DNA from: JAZSNA01 sp045536135
GTDB lineage: Bacteria > Pseudomonadota > Alphaproteobacteria > CAAHEQ01 > UBA3637
NCBI GenBank assembly: GCA_045536135.1
Contig: JAZSNA010000033.1
Location: forward strand, 1 to 19,276
Reading direction: 5' to 3'
DNA: 19,276 bases
Shown: positions 1 to 7,309 of the stretch, in pieces
Position numbering within the stretch: the stretch's first letter is position 1
How the letters are laid out: the number at the start of each line of letters is the position of its first letter
Position numbers and translations under genes: made by a program
Notes under the pieces: generated by a model
Told to the model about the DNA's origin: nothing
Seen by the model: only the letters and a program-made list of their open reading frames with translations
The model's database searches: none

Positions 1-156
1 AAAAAGTTCTTGCAAAAAACCAAGGTTATTTTGATGTAAAAATACATTACTTTTCAATAACTTACAAAACACCATTTTGATAAAAAAACACATATTCCGG
101 ATATTTAGGCAATTTTAGGGGTATTTTTTATATCTGTTTAAAAAAAAATCCATAAA

Positions 157-186
157 AAAAACGCCCATAAAATATGGGCGTTTTTC
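157..186 (-). terminator. Bidirectional terminator after the parvulin gene
   Basis: A hairpin with arms at 162-169 and 173-180 (CGCCCATA / TATGGGCG) and a three-base loop is flanked by A and T runs on both sides, so it can end transcription in either direction. It lies 12 bases past the stop of the minus-strand foldase gene. Confidence 0.88.
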
Positions 187-198
187 TGTAATTTAGTC

Positions 199-1065
199 TT
201 ATTCCAAGTCTAAAATTTCAATTTTTGATGTTTTTGCATCCTCCATAATCACTTCCGGTAAAATTTGGGACGCATAAAATTCTTTAATCTGTGGCAATAC
301 TTCCTCTAATGTCGGAGGTGTTGTATCCCTTTTATCAAAGACCTTGGCAATATGCCATCCAAATTGACTTTTAAACGGTTTGGTATATTGACCGACCGGC
401 GCGTTAAACACAACTTCGGAAAATTCAGGAATCATCATTTGTTCCGTAAAGTATCCCAAATCACCACCCTTGGCATTCTTATCCAAAGAAAGCTCATCCG
501 CCAAAAGGGCAAAATCTTCGCCTTTGTTCAAACGGGCCCAAACTTCATCCGCTTGTTTTTCATCGGCCAGTAAAATGTGAGCTGCATGAACTTCTTTTAT
601 CGGTTGAAAATTTTTGATTTCAGCATCGTAAATCTTTCGAATGATTTGCGGATCTAAACGTTCCTCAATCTTTCGTTCAAGATATAATTTTAATAAAATT
701 TGCTCTTCGGCGTTTTTCAACATTTCTTGAACATGTTTTTCGTTTTTTAATCCACTGTTCTGAGCATGAATTAAAACGGCTTTATTTTCAGCATATTTAG
801 ATACAAATTCACGATAAATATCCTTCAACGGAACATTGGCCAAATTGGGAATAGAATTTTTGGCTTTTTCAACCTCGCTCAAGGTAATCGCTTGCCCGTC
901 TATTTTGGCAACAATTTTTTCAGAGGAAAACATCGGGACATTTGAAAAAACACCCTCTGTCGTGAATAATTTATAGACACCAAATCCGCCCAAACCCAGC
1001 AAGACTAATGCACTAATTAAAATTTTTTTATTTATTTTTTTTGTTGTTTTTATTTTTTTTGTCAT
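199..1065 (-). CDS. Membrane-anchored parvulin-type peptidyl-prolyl isomerase (SurA/PpiD-like)
   Basis: This is a 288-residue foldase that would catalyse cis-trans isomerisation of X-Pro bonds in proteins crossing or leaving the inner membrane. A lysine-rich N-terminus (residues 1-14) is followed by one hydrophobic segment (about 15-33). There is no clear signal-peptidase site, so it probably stays anchored with its body in the periplasm. Residues 50-150 form a helical SurA-N-like chaperone region. The rotamase domain covers about 155-247, with the family signatures HAAHILL, KGGDLGYF and FGWHIAKV. The start is supported by AGGAGA eight bases upstream. It is shorter than SurA or PpiD and has a single rotamase domain, so PrsA- or Cbf2-like names are equally possible. 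It has its own promoter and terminator and is transcribed alone. Confidence 0.88.
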   Translation of the reverse strand: MTKKIKTTKKINKKILISALVLLGLGGFGVYKLFTTEGVFSNVPMFSSEKIVAKIDGQAITLSEVEKAKNSIPNLANVPLKDIYREFVSKYAENKAVLIHAQNSGLKNEKHVQEMLKNAEEQILLKLYLERKIEERLDPQIIRKIYDAEIKNFQPIKEVHAAHILLADEKQADEVWARLNKGEDFALLADELSLDKNAKGGDLGYFTEQMMIPEFSEVVFNAPVGQYTKPFKSQFGWHIAKVFDKRDTTPPTLEEVLPQIKEFYASQILPEVIMEDAKTSKIEILDLE

Positions 1066-1086
1066 TTATTCTTCTCCTGTCTCTTT

Positions 1087-1114
1087 AATATATGATAAAT
1101 TAAATAAAAGGCAA
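1087..1114 (-). promoter_or_regulatory. Sigma70-type promoter of the parvulin gene
   Basis: Read on the minus strand there is TTGCCT (1109-1114), a 16-bp spacer and TATATT (1087-1092). It is placed back to back with the sspB promoter in the short gap between the divergent genes. Confidence 0.6.
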
Positions 1115-1122
1115 GAAAAAAA

Positions 1123-1151
1123 TTGATTTAATAATCATTATTTGCTATATA
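1123..1151 (+). promoter_or_regulatory. Extended -10 promoter of sspB
   Basis: TTGATT (1123-1128), a 17-bp spacer ending in TGC, and TATATA (1146-1151). The predicted start is near 1158, giving a leader of about 16 bases with an AAAGGA site before the ATG. Confidence 0.6.
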
Positions 1152-1173
1152 GGTGATATAAAGGAAAAAAATC

Positions 1174-1620
1174 ATGATTAATTACAAAAAAATTATCGAA
1201 GAAACTTTACTTCAAATCGTTCGTAAATCTTTACAATTCATAGAAAAAAATGGTCTGGACCCCGAAGAAAGCGAGATATATATTACTTTCCAAACAAAAA
1301 AAATGGGCGTTGAAATTCCTGATTTTTTAACAGAGCAATTCCCAAAAGATATGACTATCGTCTTACAATACCAATTTGAAAACTTAATCGTAGAAGATGA
1401 ATTCTTTTGTGTCGATTTAGAATTCGGTTCTCAAATGGCACGTCTTAAAATTCCTTATTATGCCGTTTTAAGTTATTATGATAAAAAAGCCGGTTTCGCA
1501 ATGGATTTCAAGACAGAACTCCCAAAAGATTTTACGGAAAATGAGACAGAAGAAAACGAAACCGATAAATTAAACGAATCGGCACAGGTTATCGATTTTA
1601 ATCAATTCAAAAAGAAATGA
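1174..1620 (+). CDS. sspB: SspB, ClpXP substrate-delivery adaptor (alphaproteobacterial type)
   Basis: SspB binds ssrA-tagged and certain other substrates and tethers them to the ClpX ATPase for degradation by ClpXP in the cytoplasm. The 148-residue protein shows the family layout. A folded body (about 1-115) contains the conserved stretches YITFQT, MTIVLQYQFENL and LKIPYYAVLSYYD. An acidic, flexible linker (about 116-136, rich in Glu and Asn) follows, then a short basic C-terminal tail, VIDFNQFKKK. By analogy with the family, that tail is the ClpX-docking XB peptide. The ATG follows an AAAGGA site. The stop codon overlaps the start of the next gene by four bases (ATGA), so the two are translationally coupled. 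Adjacency to a ribbon-helix-helix gene is, as far as I recall, common in alphaproteobacteria. Confidence 0.9.
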   Translation: MINYKKIIEETLLQIVRKSLQFIEKNGLDPEESEIYITFQTKKMGVEIPDFLTEQFPKDMTIVLQYQFENLIVEDEFFCVDLEFGSQMARLKIPYYAVLSYYDKKAGFAMDFKTELPKDFTENETEENETDKLNESAQVIDFNQFKKK

Positions 1621-1832
1621 AAAAACATTCTGTCCAACTTTTTTCTCATCCAACAAGCATCCTTATTGAAGATGAGTTTTGGATTGAGCTCAAAAAAATC
1701 GCCGATTCGAAAAATTCTTCAGTTCAAAAAATTATTGAAGAAATTGATCGTAATCGGCGAAATAATAACTTAGCCAGTGCAATTCGTATCTTTATTCTGT
1801 CTTACCATGTCCAAAAAGACGACAAAGGATAG
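1617..1832 (+). CDS. Small ribbon-helix-helix domain protein
   Basis: A 71-residue protein of the alphaproteobacterial ribbon-helix-helix family (RHH_4-like). Visible features are the N-terminal strand region with HSVQLFSHPTSI, the EFW motif before the first helix (EDEFWIELKKIA), the EEIDR turn, and the closing helix NLASAIRIFILSYH. Such folds usually dimerise and bind DNA through the N-terminal strand, but I know of no proven target for this family. It starts inside the sspB stop (ATGA), so it is coupled to sspB. Its last 41 bases overlap, in antisense, the end of the convergent gene at 1792-2199. No terminator is evident between them. Confidence 0.82.
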   Translation: MKKHSVQLFSHPTSILIEDEFWIELKKIADSKNSSVQKIIEEIDRNRRNNNLASAIRIFILSYHVQKDDKG

Positions 1833-2199
1833 ACTTAATTCCTTTTTGGGATTTTGAAGATGCAACTACCTTTTTAGGTTGTTCCGGCATAATTTGTTTT
1901 TCTTTTAAAGAATTTTCTGCTTCCCTTTTTTCACTTATCCGTCGTTGATATAAATCAAGAAATTCTTTTTTTTCATCATCAGTCAAATTGTTATTTCGAG
2001 CAATTTCAGTCGCCATCGTTTTAACCGTTCGTCCGGTTTCTTTTTCAGCAAAGCAAGACGAAGGATGACGTTCTAATATTACACGAATCGGTTTGGCTCC
2101 ATTTGTTGCAAAAATATTCAAATATGCTTTTGCAATATCCCGCTTAACCTGTTCAGTATCACGTGTAAAACCGGCATATCTATTTGGATTATTTTTCAT
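1792..2199 (-). CDS. Hypothetical protein, 135 residues, charged and helical
   Basis: I do not recognise this protein. It has no signal peptide or membrane segment. It looks mainly helical and highly charged, with a basic N-terminal half, an acidic-helical stretch (about 70-105, LTDDEKKEFLDLYQRR) and a Lys/Gln-rich, probably disordered C-terminal part ending in a short basic-hydrophobic patch (SILCRLFGHGK). The start is supported by AAAGGA six bases before the ATG. The gene is real rather than a shadow: it has a good ribosome site, normal codon use for the window, and occupies otherwise empty space between rplQ and the ribbon-helix-helix gene. It lies downstream of rplQ on the same strand but behind a strong inverted repeat, so it may have its own promoter. 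Its 3' end overlaps the convergent gene by 41 bases. Confidence 0.7.
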   Translation of the reverse strand: MKNNPNRYAGFTRDTEQVKRDIAKAYLNIFATNGAKPIRVILERHPSSCFAEKETGRTVKTMATEIARNNNLTDDEKKEFLDLYQRRISEKREAENSLKEKQIMPEQPKKVVASSKSQKGIKSILCRLFGHGKTE

Positions 2200-2223
2200 C
2201 AGAATTCCTTTCTATTATTAACC

Positions 2224-2252
2224 AAAATGCAATGGGGTTTCCATTGCATTTT
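2224..2252 (-). terminator. Perfect inverted repeat after rplQ, probable terminator
   Basis: The arms AAAATGCAATGG (2224-2235) and CCATTGCATTTT (2241-2252) pair perfectly over 12 bp around a five-base loop. Only four T residues follow, so termination may be partial. It lies 22 bases past the rplQ stop and ahead of the hypothetical gene. Confidence 0.55.
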
Positions 2253-2259
2253 GATCAAC

Positions 2260-2265
2260 ATTATA
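2260..2265 (-). promoter_or_regulatory. Possible extended -10 element for the 1792-2199 gene
   Basis: On the minus strand TGC precedes a perfect TATAAT (2260-2265). No good -35 box is present at the usual distance. A start here would fall at the edge of the 2224-2252 hairpin, placing that hairpin in the 5' leader of the hypothetical gene. Confidence 0.35.
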
Positions 2266-2274
2266 GCAAAAAAA

Positions 2275-2718
2275 CTATTTTTCAGCTTTTTCTTCTTGTT
2301 TTTCTTCTGTCGGTGCATCAATGACTTCAACAACACCAGAATCTTTTCCTTTGGCGTTAACGTCGCGATCGACTAATTCAATGATTGCCATCGGTGCCAT
2401 ATCACCATAACGGAAACCAGCTTTCAATACTCGAGTATATCCACCGGCACGTGTTTCATAGCGTTGTGCCAAAACTGTCAATAATTTTTCAGTCATTGCT
2501 TCATCTTTCAAGAAAGACAGAATTTGACGCCGTTTATGTAAGCCGCCATTTTTAGCGCTAGTAATTAATTTTTCAACAATACCACGCAAATCTTTGGCTT
2601 TCGGCAAAGTTGTCTTTATTTGTTCATGTTTTATCAAAGCAACTGATAAATTTGCAAACATCGCCCGACGATGAGTCGAAGTTCTGTTCAATTTTCTTTT
2701 TGCACATCCGTGACGCAT
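2275..2718 (-). CDS. rplQ: Large ribosomal subunit protein bL17
   Basis: L17 sits near the peptide exit of the 50S subunit. The 147-residue form begins MRHGCAKRKLNRTSTHRRAM, the standard L17 N-terminus, and contains the conserved TTLPKAKDLR and GYTRVLKAGFRYGDMAPMAIIEL segments. An upstream in-frame ATG at 2751 would add eleven residues, but AAAGGA lies eight bases before the ATG at 2718, and L17 proteins begin MRH, so 2718 is the start. The C-terminal tail (about 122-147) is acidic and Lys/Glu-rich, longer than in E. coli. It is the last gene of the rpsM operon, separated from rpoA by a 101-base spacer that can fold into three hairpins. Confidence 0.96.
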   Translation of the reverse strand: MRHGCAKRKLNRTSTHRRAMFANLSVALIKHEQIKTTLPKAKDLRGIVEKLITSAKNGGLHKRRQILSFLKDEAMTEKLLTVLAQRYETRAGGYTRVLKAGFRYGDMAPMAIIELVDRDVNAKGKDSGVVEVIDAPTEEKQEEKAEK

Positions 2719-2737
2719 TTTTATTCCTTTCTTTCTT

Positions 2738-2817
2738 GATTTTGCGCACAAAATCGATTAATTACCTGTCCGAACCACCGATAAAGTGAATTAGACAGTG
2801 CCCGACACCATGTCAGG
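2738..2817 (-). promoter_or_regulatory. Three stem-loops in the rpoA-rplQ spacer
   Basis: Read on the minus strand, three hairpins follow each other. The first has arms 2811-2817 and 2801-2807 (seven pairs including one G-T, loop of three). The second has arms 2793-2798 and 2766-2771 (six pairs, large loop). The third has arms 2749-2755 and 2738-2744 (GATTTTG / CAAAATC, seven perfect pairs, loop of four). The last ends about 10 bases before the rplQ ribosome site. None has a T run, so a simple terminator is unlikely. An RNA regulatory or processing element is inference. Confidence 0.4.
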
Positions 2818-2819
2818 AC

Positions 2820-3833
2820 TTAAAACGGTTCCTCAAAACTTTGAGCCAAAACATCAATGTTTTCCGGTGGCCACCCCTCAATACGCATACCTAAGGACAG
2901 TCCCATATTTTCCAACATTTCTTTAATTTCATTTAAAGATTTCCGACCGAAGTTCGGTGTTTTCAACATTTCTTGTTCTGTCTTTTGGACCAATTCACCA
3001 ATGTAATTGATATTATCGTTTTTCAAGCAATTTGCCGAACGAACGGATAATTCCAATTCATCAACTTTTTTAAGAAGAATCGGCGGGAATACCAAAGAAG
3101 CTTTCGCTGATTTAACCGGATCTTCCGCAGGATCTTCAAAGTTAATAAACGGTTTCAATTGATCTTGCAAGATACGAGCGGATAAGGCCAACGCATCTTC
3201 CGGAGTAATCGTTCCATTTGTTTCAATTGTCATCATCAATTTATCATAGTCTGTTTGTTGACCAACACGGGCATTAGACACTTTATACATAACCCGTTTA
3301 ACCGGCGAATAAATCGAATCAATCGGCAAAGTTCCAATCGGACAATCCGCCGGACGATTGGCAGACGCCGGAACATAACCTTTTCCGGTTGTGACTGTCA
3401 TTTCAATATGGATATGAGCTCCATTATCCAAATGACAAATAACCAAATCTTTATTGATCACTTCAACTGCATGAGTTCCGGTAATTTGATCCGCTGTGAC
3501 AACACCCGGTCCGGTCGCATCCAAAACAATTTTGTGTGGACCTTCTTCGGATACCTTTAATGCCAAAGTTTTAATATTTAAAACAATTTCAGTCACATCT
3601 TCCATAACACCTGGAATGGAAGAAAATTCATGCAAAACACCGTCAATCTTTATCGCGGAAACAGCACCACCCTGTAAGGATGATAACAAAACCCGACGCA
3701 ATGCATTTCCAAGTGTTGTTCCGAAACCACGTTCCAACGGTTCAATTGAAATCGTTGATTTGACTTGAGGGATAATATCTTCCTTGGATAATGAAGACGG
3801 TTTAATCAATTCTTGCCAATTTTTTTGTATCAT
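2820..3833 (-). CDS. rpoA: RNA polymerase alpha subunit
   Basis: The alpha subunit dimerises to seed assembly of core RNA polymerase and, through its C-terminal domain, contacts promoter UP elements and activators. At 337 residues it is full length. The N-terminal domain (about 1-235) shows the dimerisation region GNALRRVLLSSLQGGAV (about 42-58) and SSIPGVMEDVTEI. A linker (about 236-255) precedes the C-terminal domain. There the DNA-contacting helix SVRSANCLKNDNI (near residue 265) and the FGRKSLNEIKEML segment are intact. The start follows AAAGGA at a good distance. The gene lies 18 bases after rpsK and is part of the rpsM-rpsK-rpoA-rplQ unit. Confidence 0.98.
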   Translation of the reverse strand: MIQKNWQELIKPSSLSKEDIIPQVKSTISIEPLERGFGTTLGNALRRVLLSSLQGGAVSAIKIDGVLHEFSSIPGVMEDVTEIVLNIKTLALKVSEEGPHKIVLDATGPGVVTADQITGTHAVEVINKDLVICHLDNGAHIHIEMTVTTGKGYVPASANRPADCPIGTLPIDSIYSPVKRVMYKVSNARVGQQTDYDKLMMTIETNGTITPEDALALSARILQDQLKPFINFEDPAEDPVKSAKASLVFPPILLKKVDELELSVRSANCLKNDNINYIGELVQKTEQEMLKTPNFGRKSLNEIKEMLENMGLSLGMRIEGWPPENIDVLAQSFEEPF

Positions 3834-3851
3834 AATTGATTCCTTTCGCTA

Positions 3852-4244
3852 TTAGATACGACGACGTTTTGACGGACGACATCCGTTATGTGGAACAGAG
3901 GTTGTATCTTTAATTGATTTAACAGTCATACCCAATGCCATAAAAGCCCGAACAGCCGATTCACGACCAGCCCCCGGTCCTTTGACAATAACATCAACTG
4001 TTTTCAATCCATGTTCCATTGCTTTTCGCCCGGCCTCTTCAGCAGTCACTTGTGCCGCATACGGTGTTGATTTACGAGATCCTTTAAATCCCTTCACACC
4101 GGCAGAGCACCAAGAAATTGTATTTCCTTGCATATCTGTAATCGTCACCATGACATTGTTAAATGTGGAATTAACATGTGCCACACCAGCCACAATGTTT
4201 TTCCGATCCCGATTCTTTGTACGAGTATTTTTTTCTGTTGCCAT
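3852..4244 (-). CDS. rpsK: Small ribosomal subunit protein uS11
   Basis: S11 binds 16S rRNA in the platform of the 30S subunit. The 130-residue protein has the family's core GVAHVNSTFNNVMVTITD, the YAAQVTAEEAGRKA helix, the VKGPGAGRESAVRA loop, and the closing HNGCRPSKRRRI. The gene begins 12 bases after rpsM with a G-rich ribosome site overlapping the spacer. Length and order match other bacteria. Confidence 0.98.
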   Translation of the reverse strand: MATEKNTRTKNRDRKNIVAGVAHVNSTFNNVMVTITDMQGNTISWCSAGVKGFKGSRKSTPYAAQVTAEEAGRKAMEHGLKTVDVIVKGPGAGRESAVRAFMALGMTVKSIKDTTSVPHNGCRPSKRRRI

Positions 4245-4256
4245 TTTCGCCCCCTA

Positions 4257-4628
4257 TTATGCTTTCTTCTTACCGGCGATTGGAACGGCTTTACCCTTCC
4301 GAGTCCGTGCATTTGTATGGGTCCGTTGACCATGTACCGGCAATCCTTTACGATGACGTAAACCACGGTAACAACCCAAGTCCATTAATCTTTTGATATT
4401 CAGGGAAACTTCACGACGTAAATCACCCTCTACCTGATATTCTGCGTCAATTAATTCACGAATTTTTAAAATTTCATCATCCGTTAAATCAAAAACACGT
4501 TTCGATTCGGAAACCCCCGTCTTACGGCAAATTTCCGATGCTTTAGTCCGACCGATACCATAGATGTAAGTCAATGCAATGACCGTTCTTTTGGCTGTCG
4601 GAATATTAACACCTGCTATACGAGCCAA
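4257..4628 (-). CDS. rpsM: Small ribosomal subunit protein uS13, TTG start
   Basis: S13 sits in the head of the 30S subunit and contacts the large subunit and P-site tRNA. The 123-residue protein starts M-A-R-I-A-G-V-N-I-P and has YGIGRTKA and the basic C-terminal tail RGLRHRKGLPVHGQRTHTNA, as expected. The initiation codon is TTG (4626-4628): no in-frame ATG exists nearby, and AAGGAG lies at a proper distance before it. It is the first gene of an operon that begins with a strong promoter at 4692-4719. The genes that usually precede it (secY, adk, rpmJ) are absent here; the upstream neighbour is an ABC exporter. Confidence 0.97.
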   Translation of the reverse strand: MARIAGVNIPTAKRTVIALTYIYGIGRTKASEICRKTGVSESKRVFDLTDDEILKIRELIDAEYQVEGDLRREVSLNIKRLMDLGCYRGLRHRKGLPVHGQRTHTNARTRKGKAVPIAGKKKA

Positions 4629-4691
4629 GGCTACACTCCTTTTTTAAAGTTAACACAACCTTTACCATATTAAAGTAAAGAACACGGCGTT

Positions 4692-4719
4692 ATTATATTT
4701 ATTTTTTTTTAAAAGTCAA
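4692..4719 (-). promoter_or_regulatory. Strong promoter of the rpsM-rpsK-rpoA-rplQ operon
   Basis: On the minus strand TTGACT (4714-4719), a 16-bp A-rich spacer and a perfect TATAAT (4692-4697). It lies between the exporter stop and rpsM and gives a leader of about 55 bases. Confidence 0.8.
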
Positions 4720-4729
4720 GTCTTTTTTC

Positions 4730-6499
4730 TTATTTTTCAGAATTAAATTGACTTTTATACAAAGAGGCATACTCTCCATCTTTTTTAATCAATTCGTTAT
4801 GAGAACCTTCCTCGACAATCCGTCCATCGTTAACAACAACAATTTTATCTGCAAACTGTACAGTCGATAAGCGATGTGCAATAACCAAAACCGTCCGATT
4901 TTTCATTAAATTATCAATCGCTTGTTGAACCACTTTTTCAGATTTATTATCCAAGGCTGACGTGGCCTCGTCTAAAATAACAATGGGTGCATTCTTTAAG
5001 AAAGCCCGTGCAATGGCTATCCGCTGTTTTTGACCGCCTGATAACAAAACACCCCGTTCGCCGATTTCCGTATCCAACCCCTTTTCCAAAGATGCAACAA
5101 AATCAGAAAGACAGGCGGACTCAACCGCTTGATGAACCTCATTAACAGAAGCATTCGGTCGCCCCATCAAGATATTTTGACGAATCGTTCCGGAAAACAA
5201 GAAGTTATCCTGAAAAACTATGGATATCCGATCTCGTAATTCATTTAAATCCAATCTTTTAATATCAATACCGTCAATTTTAATTTTACCTTCCTTTAAG
5301 TTATAAAAGCGAGGCAATAATTGAGATATCGTCGTCTTACCACCGCCAGAATTTCCAACAAAAGCAACTGTTTTTCCAATCGGTATTGTTAAATCAATCC
5401 CCTTTAAAACCGGCTTATCTTTTTCATATTCAAACCAAACATTTTCATATGTAATTTGTTTAGATATTGACGGCATTACACGTGGTTTTGTCGAGTTTTT
5501 AACATCAGGTTCCATTTCCAAAATTTCAAACATCCTTTCCATTGCCATAATGGAGGTCTGAACACCCGATAAATTCTTGCCGATACTTTTCAAGGGAGAA
5601 TAAAGCATCAACAACGAGACAATAAATGCGACAAAATCACCACTGGAAATAATTCCCTTAACAATCAAATAACTCCCCAAATAAATAACGCCGGCAACTC
5701 CGAAAGAAATAATAAAATGCATTAACGGAGACATCATTCCCGTTTTTTGCGTCATTTTCATAGAGATTTTAAACATTGCATTGATATCATTTTCAAAGTT
5801 TTTATTCCGCATATCATATAGATTATAAGATGAAATAACCCGATTCCCTTGAAAACTTTCATTATAGTGTGTCATCATGGATGCCCCCTTAATCACACTA
5901 TCTTGAACCAATTTTTTAATCCGACGACGAATCGTACTCAACGGATACAATCCGCCGAACAAAAACACCAACGCAACAATTGATAATTGCCATGACGTAT
6001 AAATTAAGACACAAATCAATCCGATAGATGAAAATAATCGGGTTGTGAACATTTTTAAGTTAGACAGTAATCCCGAACAAGATGTATCAACATCACCGGA
6101 AAAACGCAACAGTATCGTTCCGGAATTTGTTTTATCAAAATATGCCGCATCATGACGCATTAACTTATTAAACAACGCTTTTTTTAAATCATTTGTTATC
6201 TTGGCCCCAACCCACGCATTTAAATAGGTTGCCGAATAATTTAATGCACTTTGAAAAAATGTAAAAACAATAACCAAAATCGGAAAAAGCGACACACTGC
6301 TGATACTTTTTTCCACCAAAACATTATCCATATACGGCTTTAAAATCCAAGCGACAACCGCATCCAACATCCCAATCGGGATTGTAATCAAAATTGCCAA
6401 TAACGCCCTTTTCCAATAGGGTTTAATAAACGGCAACATCTTTTTATAATTAACATACATATAATGTTGATGAATTTTGTTCTTTATTGACTTAAACAT
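4730..6499 (-). CDS. msbA: MsbA-like ABC exporter (fused membrane and ATPase domains)
   Basis: A 589-residue type IV ABC half-transporter that would work as a homodimer in the inner membrane. MsbA homologues flip lipid A or other lipids from the inner to the outer leaflet. The N-terminal part (about 30-310) has about six membrane helices, visible at 32-55, 68-90, 155-185 and 260-300. The ATPase domain has Walker A GNSGGGKT (382-389), Q-loop Q430, signature LSGGQ (486-490), Walker B IVILDE (506-511) and H-loop H542, all intact. The start follows AAAAGGA. Substrate cannot be told from sequence: a general lipid or drug exporter of the same family is possible, so the symbol is tentative. It has its own promoter and stops 101 bases before rpsM. 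Confidence 0.85.
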   Translation of the reverse strand: MFKSIKNKIHQHYMYVNYKKMLPFIKPYWKRALLAILITIPIGMLDAVVAWILKPYMDNVLVEKSISSVSLFPILVIVFTFFQSALNYSATYLNAWVGAKITNDLKKALFNKLMRHDAAYFDKTNSGTILLRFSGDVDTSCSGLLSNLKMFTTRLFSSIGLICVLIYTSWQLSIVALVFLFGGLYPLSTIRRRIKKLVQDSVIKGASMMTHYNESFQGNRVISSYNLYDMRNKNFENDINAMFKISMKMTQKTGMMSPLMHFIISFGVAGVIYLGSYLIVKGIISSGDFVAFIVSLLMLYSPLKSIGKNLSGVQTSIMAMERMFEILEMEPDVKNSTKPRVMPSISKQITYENVWFEYEKDKPVLKGIDLTIPIGKTVAFVGNSGGGKTTISQLLPRFYNLKEGKIKIDGIDIKRLDLNELRDRISIVFQDNFLFSGTIRQNILMGRPNASVNEVHQAVESACLSDFVASLEKGLDTEIGERGVLLSGGQKQRIAIARAFLKNAPIVILDEATSALDNKSEKVVQQAIDNLMKNRTVLVIAHRLSTVQFADKIVVVNDGRIVEEGSHNELIKKDGEYASLYKSQFNSEK

Positions 6500-6521
6500 A
6501 TTTATTCCTTTTCTTTTTTCG

Positions 6522-6549
6522 TTTATAACATATTATCATAAAAAATCAA
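6522..6549 (-). promoter_or_regulatory. Promoter of the ABC exporter gene
   Basis: On the minus strand TTGATT (6544-6549), a 16-bp spacer ending in TGT (extended -10) and TATAAA (6522-6527). It is divergent from the promoter at 6575-6602. Confidence 0.6.
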
Positions 6550-6574
6550 AATATTTTATTTTTAAAAATTTTTC

Positions 6575-6602
6575 TTGAATCTGAAACAAATACTTTTATA
6601 AT
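6575..6602 (+). promoter_or_regulatory. Promoter of the secreted-protein/M16 operon
   Basis: TTGAAT (6575-6580), a 16-bp spacer and perfect TATAAT (6597-6602). An AAGGAG site follows before the ATG at 6626. Confidence 0.7.
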
Positions 6603-6625
6603 GAATAAAAAAGGAGTTTTTCAGA

Positions 6626-7309
6626 ATGAAATTATATTTAGCACTTTTAATTTTTGTTTCCGGTGTTCTTAATGCTCAAAGCTTAATTGATCCGGCGGTC
6701 GTTTGTATGGATAAAAGCTGTTCTTTTACCGATCAAAATGTCTCTCGTGAAACGATTTACAATAAACTGGATTCTTTACTGTCCAACAATATCGGAACAA
6801 AAATACAACTTTGTCAAGCCGATCCTTCTTCAAAAGTTTGTATCAATGACGGATTAGTCTTTGATATCTTATCTTCCGGCGCCAGAAGTAAAGTCGATAT
6901 TTATTCGGCTATTTTGTCTTACCCGATTGAAAATACTTCCAGACAATTTAACTATGTCATGAATTATACATTGGAGATCGATGGAACATTTCCCGATTGT
7001 CAAGGAGCATTAACTCAATTTGTCGTTCCAAACAATCGTAAAGTTTTTATTGAAAATCCGGATTTCGTTTGCGAAATAAATCGTGGTAAGAACAGTAAAA
7101 TTTCAATTACTTATCAAATTGATTATATTAATTTGGATTATGGTGTATTGGGCGGAACATATCATATTGGTGTTTCCGGCGGTTCTATCGGTGGCGGAAC
7201 GGGATATGCTTTGATGAAATTTCCTTATCCGGCCAATCAAAATAATACCGTTGTGACCGAATATAAAGTCGGCGGTGGGAACGTTCAAGTTTCAGCCAGA
7301 GGAAAATAA
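6626..7309 (+). CDS. Secreted or periplasmic hypothetical protein with six cysteines
   Basis: I do not recognise a family for this 227-residue protein. It has a short, clear signal peptide (hydrophobic residues 3-14) with a likely cleavage after VLNA (residue 17). The mature part has six cysteines at about 27, 32, 63, 72, 125 and 149, an even number compatible with three disulfides in the periplasm. The C-terminal third (about 150-227) is free of Cys, rich in Tyr, Gly and beta-forming residues, with a Gly-rich stretch SGGSIGGGTG (184-193). The start is fixed by AAGGAG eight bases upstream. Its TAA stop shares one base with the ATG of the M16 protease gene (TAATG), so the two are translationally coupled. 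The protein could be an envelope component or a partner of the protease; this is only inferred from the coupling. Confidence 0.8.
   Translation: MKLYLALLIFVSGVLNAQSLIDPAVVCMDKSCSFTDQNVSRETIYNKLDSLLSNNIGTKIQLCQADPSSKVCINDGLVFDILSSGARSKVDIYSAILSYPIENTSRQFNYVMNYTLEIDGTFPDCQGALTQFVVPNNRKVFIENPDFVCEINRGKNSKISITYQIDYINLDYGVLGGTYHIGVSGGSIGGGTGYALMKFPYPANQNNTVVTEYKVGGGNVQVSARGK

Noticed and set aside
1..156. AT-rich left edge as the tail of an upstream gene
   Set aside because: Short open stretches reach the edge in more than one frame, none long enough or distinctive enough to identify. No promoter, repeat or RNA is visible.
2719..2751. Longer L17 start at 2751
   Set aside because: The ribosome site and the family N-terminus MRHG place the start at 2718; the extension overlaps a stem-loop.
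3255..3768. Long plus-strand open frames opposite rpoA
   Set aside because: They are mirror frames of a conserved essential gene, low in complexity, with no ribosome sites or recognisable domains.
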